A stretch of 64,000 nt of DNA from Hybos culiciformis (Eukaryota > Arthropoda > Insecta > Diptera > Hybotidae), in assembly GCA_964007475.1 (NCBI GenBank), contig OZ023273.1, positions 52,125,351 through 52,189,350 on the forward strand, in the 5' to 3' direction. Below are positions 36,683 through 49,500 of this stretch, one piece after another. Under the pieces are notes generated by a model, which worked only from the letters and a program-made list of their open reading frames with translations, had not been told where the DNA came from and searched no databases. The translations under genes and the position numbers were made by a program. Numbering within the stretch: the first letter of the stretch is position 1; each line of letters begins with the position of its first letter.

Positions 36683-39379
36683 ATATGTGCTTGTGCACAG
36701 TAAAGTTTTTTTTTATTTAAAGTAAAAAAATATATCTTTTTGATTATTTTAAGTAAAATTTTCTTTTTCATTGAAGCTTATAATTTCAGTAAATACATAC
36801 TCTCACTATACTTCCAGAAACGTAAACAAAAAAAAAAGAAACATAAAACGAATATTTTGAAGGGTATACGACTATAAAACAAATAAATCAAAATAAACGC
36901 AGACGTTTTAAATAAAATACAACAAGAAAGTAAATATATTTTTTCTTTAAATATCAAACTTTCACTTCAAAATTGTATATATTTATATATATATATATAA
37001 TATATACATATATAATATATACATATATAATATATATATTACACAAAAATTCAAAATCCTCCCCTAAAATTGGTGTATGTATATTTAACAAAAAATTAAA
37101 TGGCAGTAAAACATGACGACGCGCTCTTAATGTTATTGCAATAAATTTTCATTGTTTACCACAATTCAAAACTAATTTGTAAAGTCAACAAATCTGAATT
37201 ATGTTAAAAAAAAAAAAACTTAAACATTTTTATAACATAATTTAAAACTCAATTATTGTAAATTAATAATAAATTAAGTATGATGATATTGGATGTTATT
37301 ATTATATGCTCTTATTTTTATTTTTTAACTTTTATACACTAATATTTACTTCCAGGGTATAGATACTCATACAATGTGGCTCTTCCCATTTTCTTTAGGT
37401 TTTTGAAGTTCTAAGACAAAATAATACATGCAATTTTTTTGTGGAAAATAAAATTCTATTTATAAATTTAAAATTATAGAAGAGCAAAGTACATATTGTT
37501 AATTGACACAGTCATTACTCGTAGCTTCAGTTGTTTTGTACACATATAAGAATCAAATTCTCAACTTTTAAGTGGCGTTTCTTTTGATATATGATAGTTG
37601 ACTTCTACACTCCTCACTTTGACATAACTGTTATAGGCAGTGGACTCTGTCCTCGTCATTCAACGATATATAACTTTTTTTTTTAGACTTTTCAGATAAT
37701 AGATTAAGTCAGAAAAATTTGAGAGATTACGCTGAAGTTGAACCTTGACTCAATTTATGTGCACTGCACATACATATGTATTTATTCGAACAGTATTGAA
37801 AAAAAAGTATTTGAAACTACTTTCAGGTAAACGAATAGTTACAGTACATAATCTGCGTTTCAAATCTCATATTGATCCTTGGCAATAAAAAAATTGAAGG
37901 TTATTATTAAGCAAGGATTGATGAGTTTACAGTATAAATGAAACGTTGACCTATTAATAAATGTTTTATTTATCGACTCTATATGGCAAAAATAAGGAAA
38001 AATTGAAATGCTTTGATCAAAAGCTGATTATAATCGTTCGAAAGAATTAAAATAAGTTTGAATTAAGATGTTAAATGGTTTCAAATTTTTAATAATATTT
38101 GTCTTGATAATAACATGTTTATACAAACATTATTCTATATTATTCTAATTGGTTACTTAAATTTTACTATCTAGCCAAAACAAATTAGTTTACCCTGTAT
38201 TTATTTAAAATTATATTTTATGTAACGTATGATGAATATATACATTCCCTTATAAACCTTCGGGATATTATTTACTTTAATATTTACACAATATTGCATT
38301 GAATTGTAATAATAATAATTAAACGAATAATCAAGATTTCTTTTGAATTATTTAATAAAAAAAAAAGTTAAAAAAAAAATATTTATTTACCTTTTTTTTA
38401 ACCAAAATTTAAACAAATTTTTCCTTAAATCTTTAGGGATTTAAGCTGATTTTAATTTTTTTTTATTTAAAATATGTTTAATATTTTTGTGAACCCCTCT
38501 GTAAATATACTCAGTTGAATTCTGTTCTCGAATTGCAAATTTGATTACAAATTCAAAAGTTATTACACTTAAATTTTTATAAAAAAAAACTGCAAATCAA
38601 TAATAAGTTATTAGCGAACATGGGTGTTAAACGAATAAGACGATCAATACTGCGATAGTGGTTTTAGCTTGTGAATAATAATATTATGAAGTTATATCTT
38701 TTGTCACGGTAGGTATTAAAAATTCTAAACATAAAAACTATAATCATTTTTTGTGATTAAAAAGTAATAATATTTAAATTAGTCCTTCCTTAATTAATGT
38801 ACATAATATACATAATATAAATGTAATTTATTCCTTATATTTTTTAACTTCTTTTGCAAGTCGATACTTCAGCTCAGGGTACAGTATAGTGTAAATACCA
38901 CATAGTTTTATATTATTAATTAATCATAAAGCAACAAAAATATAAATAAATCTGGAATAATAACTCAACATAATGTCTGATTATTAAACGTACTTAATAA
39001 TATGAATATTTTGTATTTATTTACCTAAGCTTTTATATTTCCATTTTTGAATTTAATTTTTTTTTTTCATCAAAAGTAAAAAAAACGTCCTTTATATTTT
39101 CTGTCTGTCGCGCTTATAGTACTTGGACGATTTCGATCGTATTAATGCCAAAATACGCAATCCGGTTCAATTTTAATCAGCCAAGTTATGACGAAGGATT
39201 GAACTTATTGAAATGTTTTTATTAGTTCACTTTGTTGTTCGGTAAAAATTTTGTAATCAATTTTTCAGGCACTTCTAGATGAGATAGAGGCTTGAAAATT
39301 GGAGCATAGGTCAGAAATGGATGACAGACAATGCAACATAATGTAAAAATTTTTGTGGTCGACGATTCCATCCATGGTT
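36683..39379. other. AT-rich intergenic DNA with TA microsatellite
   Basis: A TATATACATATATAA-type microsatellite covers about 36978-37041. Position 37350-37410 is exon-like on the minus strand and is listed separately. Position 39090-39230 is a decayed repeat block (CTGTCTGTCGC, then GACGATTTCGATCG). No gene is recognised. Confidence 0.5.
37350..37410 (-). other. Exon-like island, unassigned
   Basis: The minus-strand 61-nt segment between TTTTGTCTTAG and GTAAAT is open in one frame (includes KKMGRATLYEYLYPG). The plus strand of the same patch is also flanked by splice-like sites, so orientation is uncertain. No family is recognised. Confidence 0.18.
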
Positions 39380-39830
39380 CCAATGATTCCGCAATCACGC
39401 CGCTGTAACGATTTGGCTGAAATTTTGAACTTAAGTAGCATTGGGATCCGAGATGGTTATAGAATATGTATTAAAAATTTTGATCCGACGACCAGTCGGA
39501 GGGGCTACTTTAGAAGCCGGTTTTGAAATTTACGTATATTCCAATAAAATGTTATACTAGCGTTGGATCGAAATACCTGGATTAAAGACATCATCGCAGG
39601 GCCCCCATCTGAGGCCCAGGACTCCGGGGAGGGGGCTAAAAAACAAATTTCGAAATTTAGGCTAAATTCGATTGACGACCTCATACCGATATCCCTGAAA
39701 ATTAATTCTCACGAAAAACGTGGGGCGCCTAAAATTGAAGACTTTTATCAATATTGTTTATCACACGCGCCCCACGTTTTTCCTGAGAATTAATTTTCAG
39801 GGATATCGGTATGAGGTCATCAATTATTAT
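39380..39830. mobile_element. Truncated Helitron-like copy carrying a 58-bp-arm hairpin
   Basis: Positions about 39390-39600 align with the element at 43729-44590 (CAATCACGCC, GAATTTTGAACTTAAGT or a close variant, TTTTGATCCGA, GGGGCTACTTTAGAAGCCG). Positions 39671-39728 and 39767-39824 form an inverted repeat with 58-bp arms and about two mismatches around a 38-nt loop. Because of that hairpin one frame stays open from 39563 to 39793; it is not a gene. Confidence 0.6.
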
Positions 39831-42800
39831 CTGACTATATTTTTACTTTTTAGTTATTTTATTCCGTTATAAAAACGTTGTTTTTAAATTTTTTTTTATT
39901 TATTTATTTTTTTTATATAAAATTTATATTATTTTATAGTTTTTTAAAAAGTTATTATGGTTTAGTTTCTGATGAAAATTAGTATGTGGGAAGATAGATG
40001 TCCGTAAAAAGAATTTTAAAAAAAATGGAGTCTCTGATTGTGCCCGAGGTTTCGGACTGGAGGCTGAAAACGAGTGAAATGGCCCAATTGAAGAAACCTA
40101 AAAATAACTGTAGCTCCGATTGTGATGAAGGATTCGACTAGGGGCTGAAAGCGGATATAGAGAGCGATATTAGAAAAATTAAAAAAAAATATTTTAATTC
40201 GAAATGTTGAAAACAGGCTCCATACTTCATTTATGAGATACTGTTCTACATTTTTAATTTTTAAGATAATTTTTTATTCTTATACATACGATAGTTCAAA
40301 CAATGTTGACACCTAATTTCAAGAGCAAATATTTTTTTTTACCACTGGATATACATTATGGCTTGTACTGGTAAATGTACATATTTATAGGTTATAATGA
40401 AAAACTTATAGTATCATAATGAAATCAATTAATCAACCATGAAAAAAGCAGTTAAATTAAAATTATCTGCATAAAGAACCCTATTTTCCAAGGCATATTA
40501 AAATAGATGAAAAAAAATATTCTTCTTTGTAGAAAATGCTCTAAGCCATTCTATGTTAAACAACATACTTAATTGTACAATTATTGCACATAATATTCTT
40601 ATTCACATATTTAACCCTTAAAAATAAAAATCATTAAATGCATCCCTTTTTTTGTAAAACGATTAAAACTTGCTATATATATAAAAACCTTTTCGAATTA
40701 TGTTAAACAAGTTCAATAATAGAACAGGGGTGATAATACTAATAAGATTTTATGTACTAAAATAAAAAGTGTTTAAAAAATATTAATGGACTATAAATAT
40801 GGCAAAAAATGTAAATAAATTTGAATAGTTTATTTAATTGTTCTCAATTTCTATTTTCTATTTTCAAATGTCTTCTTATTTTTCCCGAAACTCTTTCTTA
40901 CTATACTAAGGCTTTTTTATTAAGTTTTTGATGAAGGTAACAACTATACTATGAAATGAAAACCTTAAATTTAAATCGAAATTTCACTTACATTCGGAAA
41001 CTAAATATTAAAATAAAACGAAAAGGGTGCACATATGTCCTTTTTTTTTCTTGAAAAATTTTTAATTTAATAATTTATTATTTAGTTTTTTAAAACCTTA
41101 TTTTATCACTGGTATCATTACTCCAGAGATTTAAGAATTTAATGTACCTAAATTGCACATGAAAATGATTCTTTGCCGTAAAAAAAGAAAAAACATATTT
41201 ATTTTTATAAAACTCGCTTCTTTTATTTAACATTATGCATATTTAATATTCCTAACATTTTCATATATAAGATTTATATTTTCTTAATTTATGATTTCGC
41301 TTTAGTTTTAAAGAAATTAAATTAGTTGGAAAACTATGATTGATTGCAAAAGTAGTTACCTCCATTAAATAAACTTGATATGAAACCCTTTCATTATATG
41401 TGTATCTAGAATTTCATCACTATTTTTTTTTAAGTTGAAAATAGATTTTTACAAACGTATTAATTTTATCCAAATACTTATACATATAAGTATAAATTAT
41501 TCGCTGTAAGCATACGACATGGAATTACAGAAAATTATTACAGAAAATTAGATAGTTTAATAATTTATCTTTAGAATTAAGACAATTGATTCGAAATCGA
41601 TTTGAATTTATTTTCCTTATTCTCTTATTCAAATTTAAACTTAACGATATTTTCTTGATTCGAATATACAAGTCGAAGGCGGGTAAGTTCAACTATTTAT
41701 TAATACAGAAGTTTATTGGGTTATAAGCATCGAATTTAGATGGGGTCGATGGAGTCTCTAGTGGTCACATCCTCTCTGCTGGATAATTATAATACTTTAT
41801 ATGACATCATCTAAAAGAATCTAATAAATCATTTTAAATTTTAAAAATTGCATTTTTTTGGCAACTTGTTTAATATATATTATGCGTTATTACATTATAT
41901 ATTTTTGTTATTAAATCTAAATTTACTAAAAATGTGAATAATTTATACGATTCCATAGGCGATTACTGATTCACACACTGACTAAAGTGTTCCGTTAAAC
42001 TAAACACTTTGATAGAATAATGTAGTTATCGTATAGTGAATGAAAATGTAACGATTACACTTGAAAAATGAAATGAATTTATATTATTGACAAAAGATTT
42101 ATTAAAATTTTTTTTTCATATAACAATATTAAAGCAAGTAAACATTATCAAATTTTGTAAAAATCAATTTAATTTGATTCAAATTTTTTTAGTATGTAAA
42201 TATACGGTGGCATAAAAGATTTTGTCCGCAAAGAGTACATACTTGAGATTGATTTAAGGATGCGAAATGATGAAAATATTGGAAAGTGGAAATTTTTATT
42301 CACACATTATAATAAGTTACAAAAAAAAAAGATTGAAATCTCTAGAGATTCTAACTCTTTTTTATTGTCAAATATAATTATGTTTAAAAAAAATACACAT
42401 GAATAAATTCTTAGTTCAATTAGTTTGATACCCACTCAAAAGTTCACAATACTAAAGGATGGTATCTTCTTGAGTTTATTGATATTATGGTTTTGAAAAA
42501 AGATTAGAAAAAGTTCTTGTTATTTATTTACAATCTCTTCAGATGTGCTATGCATGCTACCCTGAATTGTGAAACTTCCGACTAATCTAAAAATTTCACA
42601 TTTTGAGTGTAGTGTAAAGAAGATGTACTTTTCTACCTTTTTTATATTTTTCATGATAATAACCCAAGTGAAGTTCCTTTCTTATGAATCTATTTTTCCA
42701 TTTGGCATTACAATTTATTGAAAATTTTCTAAGATATGTGTTTTCTAAATAATAAGTTTTTTTTTTCAATATAAATAAAATGTTATAGAAATAATATTGA

Positions 42801-43728
42801 TAAAATTTTAGGAAGTTTGAAATTAACTTGTCACCTCAATTCGAGAAAAAGATTTATCACTATACAATTTAATCATATTATCAACAATTCGGTCATTGGT
42901 ATGTCATTAAGGACTTGATTCCATGAAAAAAGTTTTAAATTTTTTTCGGTATGGTATGTATCTACTATATGAAATAATTTATACAATACAATATAACTAG
43001 ACAGAGATAATATTTAAAAATCAATTTATGGCTTCAATCAAATACCCTTATCAACAAATAAACACAAAAACAGATGGACCAAAAATAAACTTTTTCAAAC
43101 AAAGAGAAAAATAGCAGAAAAAACTCACGATTAAGGAAGAAAATTAATTTTCAATTTTTCACAATTTGGTAAATATTTTCCGGAATAAATGAAAATCTGA
43201 TAATTTTCAATATTTTTCTTTTATAAACAAATATAATTTTGATGATTGGTTAGAAATTCATTTTGTTTTGTCTAAAATGATAATACATCTTCATCATTAT
43301 TAAATTAAATATTCATTTCTTTTTTGCTGTAGAGTAGAGGTTGGAGATTATTATCGAATTTAAGTTTTTTATATATAAAATCCCCCTCATTTAATTTAAC
43401 ACTTAAAAGGGTTTTTCTTCAAAAATAATTTTAGAATACGTAAACACATCTACATTATGTATATTTTATAATGAAAATGTTCTTTTACATCATATTAAAT
43501 AGTAAACCTAATATTGAGGTTTTTGCTTGCATGTAAATTTGTAATGAAAACTTTGAAAGTATATGTCAAAATGTATTAAAAAAAAAAATTTCTTAGAAAT
43601 ACTTAGCATTCCTTAAGATCTCACAGTAAAATTTAATAGAGTTTCCATTTCCATAAGGTTTCTTTTACGTTGCCTTGTCGTTTAACTTATTATTAACGTT
43701 TAAATAAGAACTTGATGATAACGATTTA
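39831..43728. other. AT-rich intergenic DNA
   Basis: No gene or defined repeat. Two faintly similar patches, GCTGGATAATTATAAT near 41779 and its inverse-like TTAGATTATCCAGC near 25625, may belong to an old repeat. Confidence 0.4.
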
Positions 43729-44590
43729 TCTTCTTCTTCTTCTTCTTATAAATAAAAATGAAAATTCTCTGTTTCTCTGTTCTCTGTCCTCAATCACGCC
43801 TAAACCGCAGAACCGATTTTGCTGGAATTTTGAACTTAAGTTGCATTGGGCCACGATATGGTTATAGGGTACTAGAAATTTAGATCCGAGGCTCCGACGG
43901 GGGAGCTATCTTAGAAGCCGATTTTGCAATTTAGGTATATTTCGATAAAATGTTCTAGCGTTGGACCTGAAAACCCTATTTAAAAAACTGGATATTGGAA
44001 GGCCCCCAACCGTTGTCCCAGGGCTTAATTAGGGGGATATACAACAAGTTTAAAAATTTTTAAATTTTAAAAATAAGGAACCTAGAGACCCCAGATATAG
44101 GGTACTAGAAATTTTGATCCGAGGTCCCGACCGAGGGCTACTTTAGCAGCCGATTTTGAAATTTAGTTATATTCGGGAAAAATATTCTAGCGTTGGGCCC
44201 GAATCTACTATTTAGAAGACTGGATGTTGAAAAGCCCCAACCGTTGTCCCAGGCCCAGGGCTCAACTGGGGGATTATACAACAAATTTCAAAATTTTTAA
44301 ATTTTGAAAATAAGGAGCCTAGAGACCCGATTGGTTATATTTTTGATCCGAGGCACCGGGGGGGGCTACCTTAAAAGGCGGTTTTGTAATTTAGGTATAT
44401 TCCGATAAAATATTATAGCGTTGGACCCGAATCGACTATTTAGAAGACTGGATGTGTTAAGGCACCGGGGAAGTGGCTATTTAACAAATTTCGAAATTCT
44501 GTTTTTTTTTAGTGCACAAAATCTGGATTAAAGTGTTTTGATATTAATATAAGTTCGGGACTACCGTGCGAAGCCGAGGATTTCGACTAG
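43729..44590 (+). mobile_element. Helitron-like non-autonomous element (862 bp)
   Basis: Starts TCTTCTTC after an A and ends GAAGCCGAGGATTTCGACTAG before a T, matching the A-TC...CTAG-T rule. A CGAA...TTCG pair near the 3' end could form the subterminal hairpin. The interior has about three tandem modules of about 235 bp (GATCCGAGG, GGGCTAC, TAGCGTTGGACC, CCCAACCGTTGTCCCAGG), starting near 43865, 44100 and 44330. Confidence 0.65.
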
Positions 44591-46536
44591 TATATTATAC
44601 ACAAAGCAGTTTAACATTTTTTTAATACGGAAAATTTCTGTTTCCTTAATAAAGTTTATCTGCTATTTTTTTTTCAAGTTTTTGAAGTAAATAATTATTT
44701 AACGATCCTGATTTTAATCTGGAATTTAAATAAAACAACTTGTTTTAATTTTAATATAATATTCAAAAATTGTTCTTTTCTAAAGCACAAAAACAAAAAC
44801 ATTCATCAAATTCTTTTTACACTTAAAGTACATTTTCATAAAAACAAGCAACATATTATTATTTATATTCATATTATAATTGTAAGTAGCTATTAAAAGC
44901 AAAATATTGCTTTTTTTTAATAATATCAACTGAGCTCTAAAGCACCAGACCTATGTTTTATATAATTATAGTAAGGTAGACAGATGGGAAAACTCCAAAA
45001 CTATAAATCTAGAAACAGTATTCTATATATATACATATTACAAAAACTTTATCGAATAAGATGAGAAAGCATTTATAGCAACAAAAATGTTAAGCAGCAA
45101 TTAAAAATTTTAAACATGAGTTTGTAATAGATAATTTTTGAGTAACACTAGATTAGACTACCTCATCATTTTCCTAAAAATAAATCTTACTTTTTAATTT
45201 CAGCTTATTTGCTTATTCAGATTCCCAGTCGTTTGTTCCAATTAATGTAATGTGTTGATTTATTGATCGACCGATGTCTCTTATAAGCTACTCTTTCGTG
45301 TCCAAAAGTAGATTTATCTTTCCCTCATTTTGTATTTCTATGGAATTTTTTTCACGGAAGACAGAGAACTTTTTTAATTTTAAGAATCAAGGATTTACAA
45401 ACTTAGTTTTTACACTTCAAAATATTTTTATAATATTAGAAAATTAAGAGAGAACAAGAATTCGCAAACTTTTATCAAGACTATGTTAAGATTAAGAATT
45501 GAATTTGACCTGTACCTGTACCTAATTTAAATTTTCGCATGTCTAGATTTGCGGTATCTCGTAAGAGTTGTTCTAGAAATATAATTCAAAATATAAAATT
45601 TCTTGGGAGTTTTTTTTGTTATAACTTAAAAATAAAATTATTTGTATTGTATTATATTTATGAATATTAGCGAATAAATTAAATAATTAACCATCAAATA
45701 AAAAACATGTTACATATATTAAAGAATAACATTAAAGTGAATCAAAATATATTTGAATTGTATCATTTGTATCCGTGAATTAAAAAAATAAAAAAAGTAT
45801 CTTAAATTTAAAATATATATCATATAAGAAACCTAGTTTATTTTCCTCTGAATAATTTAAAGTTTAAACATTAATGCCATTAGTTTCAAAATTTTTGATG
45901 ACTTAATAAATTAGAATATAATAATTTAAATATATATATAAAATTATATACATATTATATATATATATACATATAATTAATACTTTATAACTATAATTTT
46001 TATCAAATTTTAGAACTCAGTTGACGATTTGTGCGATCTTTATTAATGGAAATGTTTAATTTTTGGAGTGTTTTCTGCAATTAAAACCTCAAATCTTATA
46101 ACTCGTCATAGCTTAGTTATTATTCACGCATAGGATCCATACACAACATTGTAATTCCAATATCAGGATTTTAGTTTTACAAAGTTTAATCAATTATGGT
46201 TATAAGATTTTAAGATATTTTAATTACAGAAGTAAGATCTAATTGGAATAAAATTTATTTTCATAATTTTTTATACTTAATGAAGGTTTGTGGTATACAA
46301 TTTAAAAATTCTATATCTTATCACAATCAATGCACTCAAAATAATTTAAAAAGCAAAATACACTTTCGTTGATTTAAATACTTTACAAAACTTACTAAAT
46401 ACAAGTAACTATGATATCGGGTTTTTATATTATTTTTCTAATAATTTTCTACTTTTTTTCAGCTAAATATTTTTCAATATACGTAATGGTTAAATACTGT
46501 TTAAAAATTGTATCATCATAATTGACAGAAGTTAAT
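44591..46536. other. AT-rich intergenic DNA downstream of INPP5F
   Basis: No gene is seen. A TA-rich microsatellite lies at about 45930-45975. The 3' UTR of INPP5F must begin in the last part (below 46536); I cannot place its poly(A) site. Confidence 0.45.
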
Positions 46537-49500
46537 TTACAATGCAATTAATTTCGTTTTGCATTTGTTTGATTTCCATAACTCTTGAAGAATATCACTT
46601 GGAGGACGATCTGGAGATGACTTCTCTTCAGGAGAGTTTTGAGCAGTATTTCCACTCTGTAAAAGATAAAAATGAGTGTAATGTACAAATATCTTGATTT
46701 TGTTTTGCGACAATGAATAATATGGGCTTGCAGTTTTTTTTTATAAATTAAGATAAGTTTTTTTAAAAATAAAATATGAAATTGAAGGTCTTCTATCGAC
46801 TGTTTTTCTCTACTCATACTACATAAATTGATACTTATAAGCCGATTTAAAAAAAATAGGTGAATCACGGAAAAAAAATTGTTTTTGTAATTTTTCCTAC
46901 CATTCCTAGTTTGAGAAATAATTATATGCTAAGTTTCAAAAATAAAATCAATCGAAAATTTTCTTAATTAAATATTTGATTACTTTCAATAAAGTATATA
47001 TATTCTGCGTAATACTAAAAATAAAATATAAATTAACCAATTCGAAAAATAATGGCTTCATTTTGACAAGATTGGTCAATCATGCAACAAAATTTGTTTT
47101 ATTGTTTACCTTGGTGGAACTTTTCCTCGGATCTAAATTCATACCAAAAGTTTGCATACCCTTAGCAATTTTTGATAAAGGACTTGTTAATGTCTTCAAC
47201 TGCTTTAAAGTATTATCATTCTGTGGTTCCTTGAAATTCAATTGTAATTCACGAGAACTTAAAATTAATTATAAAACAATTAAAACAACGTACTAATTTT
47301 GGGAATAATTAATAAATAATACTTTGCTTGCAATCTGGCTGAAGAATCATCAATTCGTATTTCTGGTGTAGGTGATCGGGGACAAACTGGAAGCGCATTT
47401 TCTAATAAACTGGATGGTAAGGTAACATTATCAGTAACAGAACTAATCGAAATTGTTAAAACATCTTCGGATAGTTTGGCAATATTATCTTTATTTTCAA
47501 GTTGAACAAGTTGATGACTATGATCATTTACTGAAAGTTCATTGCTTGATGCCATAACAATACCTACACTTGGCAAAAAATCATTTTTATCAAAGCCTCC
47601 AGTTGACACAATAATACTGCTGTCTTTTCTTGGCTCGTAGATACTATTTTCTTGTTCATCAGAATCTGATGAAGAACCAGATTGTTTCACACCGCCGACG
47701 GTAAAAACTGGAATTTTATCTCGGCACCCTTCGATCGCGTTTATTGTTTCAAGTTCATCAGTTTTTCTTTCTGTACCTTTGGTTTTACTTTTATTTGGAT
47801 TGAATGATTGACCAATTTTTGTAAATTGTCCAGCCATATTAGACAAAGCTTTCGAACTTAGTTGAACTAATTGTGATTCCGACAAATTTCTTGGCATACC
47901 CTTAAAAATTATTAAACAAAATTAAATGGTTCATCAAGCAAAAAGGAGCTAATATAAAATAAAAATTAAAAGATTCTATGTACTTTTGGAACATCAAGCA
48001 TTGGTGTACGACTTTTTCGGCGCTGTAATATACCACCTGAGTGAATAGGTACATTCTTTTTGCCAAAATTATCTAATGCAATGCGGAAGTACTCAACAAT
48101 GGACATTAGTGATTCTAAAACAACAATAATGAAAACAATTTTATAAATCATTTTAAAAATAAATATACCCATTATTTCTTCTGGAGTTTTAATAACAACC
48201 GCAACATTATTGAAAAAGCGTAAATTTGGTGAACGAAACATATGAAAATATCCATCTTGTTCATCAACCAAATAATTTAGACGTAAACATAAATGAGCTG
48301 GTGCTGGACCTTGAAACATTTTCGATTGCTGAAACATACCCAGTTCTATTAAATTGATATGATCAAGTAGAACCTTTTCAAATCGCGTTATTTTGTCTAA
48401 ATGCGAATCATATTCGGCCACAAAATAGCAATCATTTGTTAAAAGTAAAATTGAATCAATTTCAGTTTCGTTAATATCACCCGTACTACAAAAATTATTT
48501 GATACATATTAGGTATTTATGATAAACTTAATAGCAAAATGTAAAACATTGTTATCTTACTTTGGATCTGCATCTATAAGACCCCAAGAACCCAACGGAT
48601 AAAAATCTGACCCCAATAGCATTTTACGACAATCTTCCACTAGCAACTTTGCGTGCTCTGCACCTTCCAAAACATCTTGTTCGTCAGGGGCCTCTTTCTG
48701 GCCCCCTAATGCGTTTAAATACTCTGCTGAAATATGATTTCCTAGCATTAAATCAATTGTCGCTTGACGGTATGTGTCCTTGAATCTTGCCAGATAATAA
48801 CTGAATACAAAAATATTTTATGAGTAAATATACTAAAATGGTTTTTGAATTATTTCAATATTTCTAGTATTTAGTCTATTAAAATCTTAAATTTATGTAT
48901 TATAATACACAGTAATATAATTAAATAATGGGAGGATTATAATATTAATCATATATTTTTCTAAAATATCGACAATAATTTTAATGCGTGTGGTGGCGTT
49001 AAAATGTTTTATTACTTTATACTGACAATTACAACATACAAAAGCTAAGAAACTTTTTTCACATAAATTTGTTCTTTATCTGGATTATAAGGTATTAAAC
49101 TTATAAAAAAAATAAATCCACAAATTGTTCAATGAATTTGGGTCTTCCAAACTCAATAACAAATAAGTCATTAAATACACTACGCATGTAAAGATATAAA
49201 TAAAAAATTCTTACCGATTTGCTGAGTTCATCCCATCTTTTACCATCCCAGTCAACTTTCTCTCACCAGTACGAGTATAATCTCCCTGTAATATTTGAAA
49301 ATTTTAACTTTATAGCTATAAATAATTGAGTAAGTATTATTAGTAAATAAGTGCTAGGTATATATTCAAAAAAATCAAAGTGTTTTCCAATACTAAAGTT
49401 TATTATTATTGTTAGAAACTTACTTTTAAAGCATTTGTACCAGCATATTGTCTGCTAATAATATCACCGTTATTGGCCCATAAAATCATAAAAGGTGTCT

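Noticed and set aside
39563..39793. 76-codon plus-strand ORF
   Set aside because: It reads through a Helitron-like fragment and the 58-bp-arm hairpin; no protein family is recognised.
47280..48421. Separate small proteins within 46.5-53.7 kb
   Set aside because: They are exons of INPP5F that join in phase; several apparent Met starts are GTG or TTG codons inside exons.
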